Positions 24,382 through 31,220 of a DNA stretch of 64,000 nucleotides are shown piece by piece. Made by a program: the position numbers and the translations under genes. Location of the stretch: the NCBI GenBank assembly GCA_963745975.1, contig CAVUZJ010000026.1, forward strand, positions 16,538 to 80,537, in the 5' to 3' direction. The first letter of the stretch is position 1; each line of letters starts with the position of its first letter. The DNA comes from JAKAWQ01 sp963745975 (GTDB lineage: Bacteria; Pseudomonadota; Alphaproteobacteria; Acetobacterales; Acetobacteraceae). The notes beneath the pieces are model-generated. The model worked only from the letters and a program-made list of their open reading frames with translations. It was not told the DNA's origin and made no database searches.

Positions 24382-25009
24382 GACCGCAAGCGAAATCGGC
24401 CGCCAGGTCGCGCTTTCGACGCGCGTGACCGAGCAGGCGGTGGCGGACGCCGGGCGCGCCGGCCAGGCCGTGCAGGGCATGGCGGAGGCCTCGCAGAAGG
24501 TGGGGCAGGTGGTCGAGCTGATCAGCGCGATTGCCGGGCAGACCAGCCTCCTGGCGCTGAACGCCGCGATCGAGGCGGCGCGGGCGGGCGAGGCGGGCAA
24601 GGGATTCGCCGTCGTCGCCTCGGAAGTGAAGGTGCTGGCCAATCAGACCGCGAAGGCGACCGAGGAGATCACGGGCCAGATCGCCGGGATGCGGCAGGCG
24701 ACGGACGAGGCGGTCGGCGCGATCAGGCAGATCGCGACCACGATCGAGGAGACCAACCGGATCGCCACAACCATCGCCTCGGCGGTCGAGCAGCAGAATG
24801 CGGCGACCGCCGAGATCGCGCGCAGCATTCAGGATGCGGCGGCGGGCACCGGCGAGGTCTCCGCCAATATCGGCGGCGTGACGACGGCGGCGAACGATAC
24901 GGGCGTGGCCGCCAACCGGGTGGCCGAAGCGGCGAAGCGGCTGGTGGAGCAATCCGTCTGGCTCCGCCAGCGGATCGGCAGCTTCCTTACCGAGGTGCGG
25001 GCGGCTTGA
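24362..25009 (+). pseudogene. Methyl-accepting chemotaxis protein, 3' part
   Basis: The rest of the chemoreceptor: the signalling hairpin tip with AGQTSLLALNAAIEAARAGE and GKGFAVVASEVKVLANQTAK, then the return helix and a final FLTEVRAA. It lacks a start codon and promoter in the integrated state; an internal ATG at 24479 would give only the tip and return helix. The sequence is fully intact, with no extra mutations, which suggests recent insertion or selection for restorable function. Confidence 0.9.
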
Positions 25010-25292
25010 CGGGCGGCCCGCTGCCCTTGAGGCGGCGGTCGAGCGAGAGCCTGAGCTGCTCGATCATGCCCTCGGTCTCGGGGTCGAACCCCTCGACCAT
25101 GCTCAGCAGCGTCTGGCAGGTCTCGTCGAGGGCGAACAGCACCGCGCGCTCGGCGCCGAGCGCAAGCGCGCGGCGCAAACCGTGCGCGTGCTCGGGATGG
25201 CCAACTTGCGCGAGCTGCGCGGCCAGCCGCTCCGCCGACTTCGCCGGCTCCTGGCTTTCGGGCGCCTTCGGCTCCGGCTCCGGATCAGGCAC
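24987..25292 (-). CDS. Hypothetical 101-residue protein
   Basis: A soluble protein beginning MPDPEPEPKAPESQEPAKSA, then helices ERLAAQLAQVGHPEHAHGLRR and MIEQLRLSLDRRLKG. It overlaps the stop of the decarboxylase beta subunit by 8 bp and converges with the chemoreceptor tail, overlapping its last 23 bp. No family is recognised. Coupling suggests it works with or after the TPP enzyme. Confidence 0.55.
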   Translation of the reverse strand: MPDPEPEPKAPESQEPAKSAERLAAQLAQVGHPEHAHGLRRALALGAERAVLFALDETCQTLLSMVEGFDPETEGMIEQLRLSLDRRLKGSGPPVKPPAPR

Positions 25293-25905
25293 GGGCTGTC
25301 GCCGCGACGCCGGCCCGGAACCGCTCGCGGCACGATGCCGCGCTCATGTTGCGCTTGAACGAGGGAGGCGGGCCGTCGTTGATGCGGAGCAGCACGAACG
25401 CGGTCGCGTTCTGCTCGCGAAGCGCCCGCGCGCCGTCGGCGATGTCGGCCTCGCTATCCACCACCCGGATGACCGGGATCCCGGCGCCCGCCGCCATTTT
25501 GTCGAGCTGCACGCCGAGGCTCGTGTGGCTCTTCTGGTTGCCCGTCTCGCCGTAGTGCCCATTGTCGACGCAGAGGATCGAGAGGTTGGGCGGGTTGAGG
25601 ATGGCGATGGTGGCGAGCGTGCCGACATTCATCAGGAGCTCGCCGTCACCGGTGACGACGAGCACGCGCCGCGTCGGCTGGGCAAGCGCAAGCCCGAGCC
25701 CGAGCGCGCAGGCACCGCCCATGGCGCCGGCCATCGTGTAGGTGTGAGCGCCGTCACCGGTGAGCTTGGCGACGTCCCGCGCCGTCCCGGCGAGGCCGGT
25801 GACGATCAGGAAGTCATCATGCTTGCCGATCAGCGCCGGCACCGCGGTCCGCCGGTCCAGCACGAACGCCGGAGCGGCCGCTCCGGCAACCCCTTTTGCT
25901 TCCAT
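25285..25905 (-). CDS. TPP-dependent decarboxylase, beta (TPP-binding) subunit
   Basis: A 206-residue protein with the ThDP-binding fold: AGAMGGACALGLGLALA and the TPP motif GDGELLMNVGTLATIAIL...ILCVDN. It resembles the second subunit of sulfopyruvate decarboxylase (ComE) or the C-terminal half of phosphonopyruvate decarboxylase. With the alpha subunit it would decarboxylate a 3-substituted pyruvate. Which substrate (sulfopyruvate, phosphonopyruvate or another) cannot be read, as no sulfonate or phosphonate genes are near. A palindrome separates it from the alpha gene. Confidence 0.8.
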   Translation of the reverse strand: MEAKGVAGAAAPAFVLDRRTAVPALIGKHDDFLIVTGLAGTARDVAKLTGDGAHTYTMAGAMGGACALGLGLALAQPTRRVLVVTGDGELLMNVGTLATIAILNPPNLSILCVDNGHYGETGNQKSHTSLGVQLDKMAAGAGIPVIRVVDSEADIADGARALREQNATAFVLLRINDGPPPSFKRNMSAASCRERFRAGVAATARA

Positions 25906-25996
25906 CCCGTATCCTTTCCGGTGCCCCCGATCCCTGACCGGCGGATACGCCCGCCGCCGCGCCCAGGCAAGCCGTGCCCGGGCTGGTGAGGACGGT

Positions 25997-26106
25997 TCTA
26001 GAGTGGAATGCGTTCGCGTTCGCTCACCCATTCCACTCTAGACTTTTGCTTTTGCCGCGTGATTCACGCCTTCGGTGCCGGGGTCCCCGCGAACGAGTTC
26101 GCGGGG
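25997..26106. repeat. Two palindromes between the decarboxylase subunit genes
   Basis: The first, 25997-26042, has perfect 14-bp arms (TCTAGAGTGGAATG and its complement) around an 18-bp loop. The second, 26085-26106, has perfect 10-bp arms (CCCCGCGAAC). The loop of the first, ATGCGTTCGCGTTCGCTCAC, is nearly repeated at 55893-55912. They fill most of a 231-bp gap in what should be a two-gene operon and may attenuate or stabilise its mRNA. Confidence 0.75.
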
Positions 26107-26136
26107 TGCCCCGATTCCACCTACGGCGATCACGCT

Positions 26137-26673
26137 TTAGAACTGCTTGGCGCCGATCAGCTTCTGCGTCAGCAGCACCGCGACCGCCGAGCCCGACTGG
26201 AAGACCATCGTGAGCGCGGCGCCGACCGTGGGCACCACCTCCGCCGGCTGCTCCGCGCGGAGGCAGATCACGCCCATCGCCTCGAGCACGGGCTGGACCG
26301 CCTGGCCCATCGGGAACTGCCACGGATTCCCCTCGCCGAACTCCCCGCGCATGCTGATCAGCGCGAGAAAGGGAAAGCGTCCGCCCTTGATGAGCGAGAG
26401 CATGTTGATGCAGTTGCCGACGCCGCTGCTCTGCATGAGGAGAACGCCGCGGGCGCCGCCGAGATCGGCCCCGGCGAGCAGGGCGACCCCTTCCTCCTCG
26501 GTGGTGAGCGCCACCGAATGGGCGTCCGGGTCGGCGAGCGAGCGGTCGATCAGCACGCGATGGCCGGCGTCCGGCACGTAGGCGAACTGGCTCACGCCGC
26601 GCGCGCGCAGGAGATCGTAGAGCTCGTCCTGCCAGCCGGTTTGCCCGACTTTCTCCTCGGCCAATGCTTCCAC
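26137..26673 (-). CDS. TPP-dependent decarboxylase, alpha (Pyr-domain) subunit
   Basis: A 178-residue protein starting at GTG 26673 with a GGAGAAAG ribosome site. It has the PYR-domain pattern of ComD-type subunits: FAYVPDAGHRVLI, the catalytic glutamate region ALTTEEEGVALLAGADL and GVLLMQSSGVGNCINMLSLI. It supplies the Glu that activates the cofactor bound by the beta subunit. Order alpha-beta on the minus strand matches sulfopyruvate/phosphonopyruvate decarboxylases. Confidence 0.8.
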   Translation of the reverse strand: MEALAEEKVGQTGWQDELYDLLRARGVSQFAYVPDAGHRVLIDRSLADPDAHSVALTTEEEGVALLAGADLGGARGVLLMQSSGVGNCINMLSLIKGGRFPFLALISMRGEFGEGNPWQFPMGQAVQPVLEAMGVICLRAEQPAEVVPTVGAALTMVFQSGSAVAVLLTQKLIGAKQF

Positions 26674-26749
26674 GCCGCTTTCTCCGTTTTTTCGCGCCGG
26701 CCGCTCTATCACGCGCCGGCAATCGTGACGAGGCGCGGCCGCAGCCCGA

Positions 26750-28747
26750 TTACGCCTTGTTCGCCGCCGCCTCCCGCTCGATCCGATCATCGAGCGGCGC
26801 CAGCGGCGGGAAGCCCCGCCGCTCGGCGACCCAGCCCAGGATCACCTCGGCGAGCGCGGGATTGCGCGCAAGCACCGGCCCGTGGACGTAGGTGCCGATC
26901 GTGCGGTGCAGGATCACCCCTTCCTGCTCCGTCCCCTCCGGCCCGTTCCCGTTGCCCCAGAGCACCCGCCCGAGCGGCACGCCGCCCGCGGTGAGCGCGC
27001 TGTGCCCGCCATGGTTCTCGAAGCCGACGAGGGGCTCGGGGACGAGCGGGCTCGCGACGCCGATCCGTCCGACCAGCCGGGGCTTGCCCCGGCGGGTGAC
27101 GAAGGGCAGCAGGCCGAGGCCCGCGACGTCCGCTCCCTCGAGCGGCAGCGATTCGCCATAGAGCTGCAATCCGCCGCAGACGAGAAGGCCGGGCACGCCG
27201 TCCTCCATCATCGCCTTCAGCTCGGCCCGCATCGGCCACAGAGCCTCGAGCGCGAGGCGCTGGCCGCGGTCCTCGCCGCCGCCGAGCAGGATCACGTCGG
27301 CGTCGCGCGGCACCGTCTCGCCGGGATCGACGCGGGTGATCTCGGCCGCGATACCCCGCCATTCGAGGCGGCGCTGAAGGACGACCGCGTTGCCGCTGTC
27401 CGCGTAGGTGCCGAGCTGGTCAGGGAACAGGAGCGCGATGCGCGCGGTCCTCGCGGTCGCAACCGCCTTCGGCCGGGGCGGCAGCGATGCCCCGGCAGAG
27501 GCTGCCTCGCCGCGCGGAGCGCCGGACCCACGGAGCAGCGCCAGCGCGGCCGGCAGCGCGGTGTAGGTCGCGACCACCAGCAGCCGCCCGCCCTCAGGGG
27601 TCGCGGCAAGCGCGGCGCGGAAGGCGTCCGCCTCGCGCGGCCAGCTTGCGGCTTCGGTCACCTGCGGCTCGTAGCGCAGCCGGATCAGCATCTCCGCCGC
27701 CCGCTCGCCGGCGACCGCGGCCCAGCGCACCGGGGCGAGCGTGATGTCCCAGAGCCAGGAAATGTCCCGCCCGTCGGCGATGCGGTTGTTGACCAGGAAG
27801 AGATGCGCGTCCGCCGGGTGATGAGCGAGGTTCCAGCTCACGCTCGCCGGATTCTTGCCAAGCACGACGGTGACGAGCCGCCCCGCGATCATGGCGCTGG
27901 TGCCACGGCCGGCCACCGGCGGCGGCCATTCCGCCGGCTCCGCCTTCAGCCCGAGCGCCCGGACAGCGGCGATGCCGGCGAGCGCGCTATAGGGATGGAG
28001 CGATTCCGGGAGCGGCTTCAGCGCCCGCCCATCGACGATGAAGGCGTCCCGGCTCGCCTCGGCCGCGACGTCGGCCTTGGGCGCGGCGAAGCCGCAGGAG
28101 GGGCAGCGGTACTCGCCGAGCTGGGCGTAATAGCGCGCGCTGTAGGAGAGCAGCGCGCCGCAGCGCGGGCAGTCCATCCCGTCCGCCGGCACGTCAAGTG
28201 GCGGGTGGGAGAGGCGGAAGATCAGCCGCCGCTTCGCCTCCAGGCTCGCCGTGAGAGGGTCGTCCCCGTTCAGCACGAGGGTCGTCTCCGGCATCGCCGC
28301 CGCCGCCTCGGCCAGCGCGGCCCGCACCCGCGCCACCTCGCCGTAGCGGTCGAGCTGGTCGCGGAAGAGGCCGGTGACCACCATCACCTGGGGCACGACG
28401 GCGGCGGCGACGCGCGGCACGGTGAGCTCGTCCACCTCGAGCACGAGCGCCTCGCCCGGCCCGTCGAGGAGGGTGGTGGCGAGCCCCTGGCGGAGGTTGG
28501 CGCCCCGCTCGTTGGTGGCGACGCTCTTCCCCTTCTCACGGAGCAGGGCGGCGATCATCGAGACGGTCGAGGTCTTGCCGTTGGTGCCGGTGACGAGCAT
28601 CCGGATTGGGTAGGCGCGCGCGCGGGCGAGGAATTCGGGGTCGAGCGCGAGTGCGACGCGCCCGGGCAGGCTAGTGCCGCCGGAGCCGAAGGTCAGGAGG
28701 CCGTGGCGGAGGAGGCGGCCGACGGGACGGGCAAAATATTTCGTCAT
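26750..28747 (-). CDS. murT-gatD: MurT-GatD fusion: lipid II isoglutaminyl synthase-like protein
   Basis: A 665-residue single chain. Residues about 1-400 are MurT-like: Walker A VTGTNGKTST (52-61), a four-Cys zinc ribbon (C193, C196, C215, C218) and the DUF1727 region with DISWLWDITLAPV, which holds the catalytic Asp of known MurT. Residues about 430-650 are GatD-like, a class I glutamine amidotransferase: VCGGLQLYGE with Cys524 and TYVHGP with His622. MurT/GatD amidates D-Glu of lipid II in Gram-positive bacteria using glutamine and ATP; there they are separate subunits. The substrate here is not proven. Confidence 0.88.
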   Translation of the reverse strand: MTKYFARPVGRLLRHGLLTFGSGGTSLPGRVALALDPEFLARARAYPIRMLVTGTNGKTSTVSMIAALLREKGKSVATNERGANLRQGLATTLLDGPGEALVLEVDELTVPRVAAAVVPQVMVVTGLFRDQLDRYGEVARVRAALAEAAAAMPETTLVLNGDDPLTASLEAKRRLIFRLSHPPLDVPADGMDCPRCGALLSYSARYYAQLGEYRCPSCGFAAPKADVAAEASRDAFIVDGRALKPLPESLHPYSALAGIAAVRALGLKAEPAEWPPPVAGRGTSAMIAGRLVTVVLGKNPASVSWNLAHHPADAHLFLVNNRIADGRDISWLWDITLAPVRWAAVAGERAAEMLIRLRYEPQVTEAASWPREADAFRAALAATPEGGRLLVVATYTALPAALALLRGSGAPRGEAASAGASLPPRPKAVATARTARIALLFPDQLGTYADSGNAVVLQRRLEWRGIAAEITRVDPGETVPRDADVILLGGGEDRGQRLALEALWPMRAELKAMMEDGVPGLLVCGGLQLYGESLPLEGADVAGLGLLPFVTRRGKPRLVGRIGVASPLVPEPLVGFENHGGHSALTAGGVPLGRVLWGNGNGPEGTEQEGVILHRTIGTYVHGPVLARNPALAEVILGWVAERRGFPPLAPLDDRIEREAAANKA

Positions 28748-28900
28748 CGAAATGAATGGGCTCCCCGCGCCGTCTTCGCGCTCGCCGCACTTCTACAATC
28801 GGAGCGCGTTGTCATGGAAGGGCTCGGGATTTTCGCCCGGCATTGCCAGCGCGGCCGGTGCGGTCGAGAGTCGGCCTGCCGTCCTCGGAGGAAGCCGCCC

Positions 28901-29569
28901 ATGGCGCAGGAACGTGCCTGGATCATGTTCCGGTCCGGAAACCGGCTCAACCTGCTGGCGCCGAGGTGGGATGCCTGGACGGACGAGGACCTCGCCACGG
29001 GGCTCGCCCGCACCTATCGCTGGGGCGGCCATTCGGCGTGGGACCTGCCGCTCTCGGTCGCGCAGCACAGCCTTGCGGTGCTGGCGCTCCGCGAGGCGAT
29101 CGCGGGCAGGGCGCTGCCGCCCAGAGAGGCGCTGCGCGAGCTGCTTCATGATGGGACAGAGGCGCTGATCGGCGGGATCGATCCGATCACGCCGCTGAAG
29201 CCGCATCTCGGCGCGGGATATGCCCGGATCGTCGCCGGGCTCGAACGCGCGGTGGACCAGCGCTATCGGCTGCCGGCCTGGCGCGCCGAGGACTACCGCG
29301 AGCACAAGCATGCCGACGAGCTCGCCGCGGCGAGCGAGGCGCATCACGTCGTCGGCTGGCACAAGCCGGCGCTCAGGAGGGATCTCGGGATCGTGCTCGA
29401 ACCTGTCCCATTTGATCCCCTGCCGACGCCGGCCGGGATGAAGCCGTGGGAGCCCTGGCCGCCCTATCTCGCGTTCGAGGAGTTCCTCAAGCGGCTCAAG
29501 GGGCTGCAGCACGCGGCGGGGGCCATGGAGGCGCTGGCCGAGGGAACGCTTCTTCAGACCGCGGAGTGA
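28901..29569 (+). CDS. HD-domain phosphohydrolase (YfbR-like)
   Basis: A 222-residue protein starting at ATG 28901 behind GGAGG. The HD metal site is visible as SVAQHSLAVLAL, then LLHDGTEALIGGID, and a later EHKHADELAA supplies the final ligand. The early TGLARTYRWGGHSAWDLPLS matches YfbR-type 5'-nucleotidases acting on deoxynucleoside monophosphates. It is divergent from the MurT-GatD gene, with 150 bp of promoter space between. The nucleotide role is inferred from the family. Confidence 0.75.
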   Translation: MAQERAWIMFRSGNRLNLLAPRWDAWTDEDLATGLARTYRWGGHSAWDLPLSVAQHSLAVLALREAIAGRALPPREALRELLHDGTEALIGGIDPITPLKPHLGAGYARIVAGLERAVDQRYRLPAWRAEDYREHKHADELAAASEAHHVVGWHKPALRRDLGIVLEPVPFDPLPTPAGMKPWEPWPPYLAFEEFLKRLKGLQHAAGAMEALAEGTLLQTAE

Positions 29570-29586
29570 GGGAGAGCGTGCGGGCG

Positions 29587-30219
29587 ATGAACGAAACCGC
29601 GGCGCGCGAGGCGATCTGCCGGCTCGGGCAGAGCTTGTTCCGGCGCGGGCTCACTTTCGGTAGCTCGGGCAATATCAGCGTCCGGCTCGCGGATGGCTGG
29701 CTGATGACGCCGACGAACGTGAGCCTCGACGATCTCGACCCGGCGCGGCTCGCGCGGCTCGACGCGGCCGGCCGGCTCACGGCCGGCGAGGCGCCGACGA
29801 AAGAGAGCTTCCTCCATCGGGTGATGTACGAGGAGCGTGCCGACGCGAGCGCCGTCGTTCATCTCCATTCGACGCATGCGGTTGCCGTCTCGTGCCTCGC
29901 CGATATCGATCCCACGGATGTGCTGCCGCCGATCACCGCCTATTACGTCATGCGTGTGGGGCGGCTGCCGCTCGTGCCCTATTTTCCGCCCGGCGATGCG
30001 GCGCTTGCGGAGGCGGTGCGGCCGCTCGCGGGACGGCACCATGCGGTGCTGCTCGCCAATCACGGGCCGGTGGTCGCCGGGACCTCGCTCTCGGCCGCCC
30101 AAGCTGCGATCGAAGAGCTCGAGGAGACCGCGAAGCTCCATCTGCTGCTGCAAGGCCGCCGGGTTCGCCATCTCGACGCGGGAGAGCTCGCCGAGCTCGG
30201 GCGGAGATCAGGGAGCTAG
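29587..30219 (+). CDS. Class II aldolase/adducin-family protein (OtnC-like)
   Basis: A 210-residue protein with the fuculose-phosphate-aldolase fold: FGSSGNISVRL (phosphate/backbone loop), VVHLHSTHAVAVSCL (two zinc histidines) and LLANHGPVVAG (third). Length and the MTPTNVSLDDLDPARLARLD segment fit 3-oxo-tetronate 4-phosphate decarboxylases (OtnC/YgbL). The partner kinase and isomerase genes are not adjacent, so the substrate is tentative. It starts 17 bp after the HD gene. Confidence 0.8.
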   Translation: MNETAAREAICRLGQSLFRRGLTFGSSGNISVRLADGWLMTPTNVSLDDLDPARLARLDAAGRLTAGEAPTKESFLHRVMYEERADASAVVHLHSTHAVAVSCLADIDPTDVLPPITAYYVMRVGRLPLVPYFPPGDAALAEAVRPLAGRHHAVLLANHGPVVAGTSLSAAQAAIEELEETAKLHLLLQGRRVRHLDAGELAELGRRSGS

Positions 30220-30239
30220 AGCGGGATGGGAGGAAACCG

Positions 30240-30554
30240 ATGAAGAAGACTGCGATTGCATTGCTGGCGCTTGGGCTCTCGAGCGCTGTGTCGTCCGCGG
30301 CGTTCGCTCAGAACGACAGTTGCGGAACTCCGACCAAGACCCAGGCGTGGACCGACGCCGTGGCCCAGCATGGGCCCTTCGCGAGCAACGACGACGAGAT
30401 CAAGTTCACGGTCGCTTTCATCTACAAGCATTGCTCGGGCGGAGACCTTGTCGAACTTCCTCAGACGGTGATCGCACTCTGCAATTTCAACAAGTCCATC
30501 GTCAGAATGGATCAAACCGATATCGCCTGCATTCTTGTTCCGCAATCGGATTGA
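30240..30554 (+). CDS. Secreted HdeA-like small protein
   Basis: A 104-residue protein with a clear signal peptide (MKKTAIALLALGLSSAVSSAAFA). The mature part has four cysteines (NDSCGTP, YKHCSGGD, ALCNFN, IACILV), probably two disulfides, in a periplasmic helical domain. Size and cysteine pattern loosely recall HdeA-type or other alphaproteobacterial periplasmic proteins, but no family is certain. A GGGAGGAAA ribosome site precedes the ATG. Confidence 0.65.
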   Translation: MKKTAIALLALGLSSAVSSAAFAQNDSCGTPTKTQAWTDAVAQHGPFASNDDEIKFTVAFIYKHCSGGDLVELPQTVIALCNFNKSIVRMDQTDIACILVPQSD

Positions 30555-30717
30555 GCGGGCGGGCCACGCTTCGGTCCCAGGCTCGCGCCGGACCGCGGAA
30601 GTCCGCCGGGCTCGCGAGCACGAACGGGAGCCGGCGGGCATGCTGAGGGCTCCATGACAGCGCTCGCGGCAAAGCACCGGCGGAGGATTCTTCACGGACC
30701 TGGAGGCGCAGGTTCGC

Positions 30718-30957
30718 ATGTCCTCGCCGAGCGGCGTTCGTTCCCCGCTGGGCGACGCGTGGATCAGGGTGAAGGGGATGAAGTTCGGCATTTGCTGCCT
30801 GGTGTTCCTGACCGAGGGATACCCCACTCTCCTTGAGGGCTACAGCCTTGGTGCCGAGGACACGTCCATTATCGATTTTGGCTCGGTCGCATTCAGCGTG
30901 CGAGATGGCCCACCAGTTGGCGACGATGGCCGCCTTGAAACCGGTGATTTCGCTTAG
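30718..30957 (+). CDS. Hypothetical small protein or gene remnant
   Basis: A 79-codon frame from ATG 30718. It contains protein-like stretches (GDAWIRVKGMKFGICCLVFL and LLEGYSLGAEDTSIIDFGSV). The same frame is sensible upstream to GGFFTDLEAQVRM but reaches a TGA at 30655, so this may be the 3' part of a damaged gene. No family is recognised. The following 30958-31173 shows no convincing gene. Confidence 0.35.
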   Translation: MSSPSGVRSPLGDAWIRVKGMKFGICCLVFLTEGYPTLLEGYSLGAEDTSIIDFGSVAFSVRDGPPVGDDGRLETGDFA

Positions 30958-31173
30958 GCAAGGATGGTCCAGCGGAGGTCAAGATTGTTGTCACTCCGAA
31001 TCGTACCTTGTGAGGCTGTGCCGGCTTGGAAATTCAGCTTTGCGCCACCATAGTGGCGATGCGGCGTTCCGTTCCATCGCACGCGATGACGCGCGCAACC
31101 CAAAGGGGCGTGCGGCGACAAAGGTCTCGGACAGGTCGACCTCGTCGTTTGTGCCGCGCAGCGCGAGCGGGGT

Positions 31174-31220
31174 CCAGGGCCTCGGGCCCTGGCGGGGTTC
31201 CAAGGGGCAGAGCCCCTTGG
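31174..31220. repeat. Tandem hairpin pair, same family as 3673-3720
   Basis: Two hairpins, CCAGGGCC-TCG-GGCCCTGG (31174-31192) and CCAAGGGGC-AGA-GCCCCTTGG (31200-31220), are separated by CGGGGTT. The layout repeats that at 3673-3720 almost base for base in spacing. It lies directly against the stop codon of the PEP carboxylase gene (31221-31223), as a terminator would, though no T tract follows on the minus strand. Confidence 0.75.
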
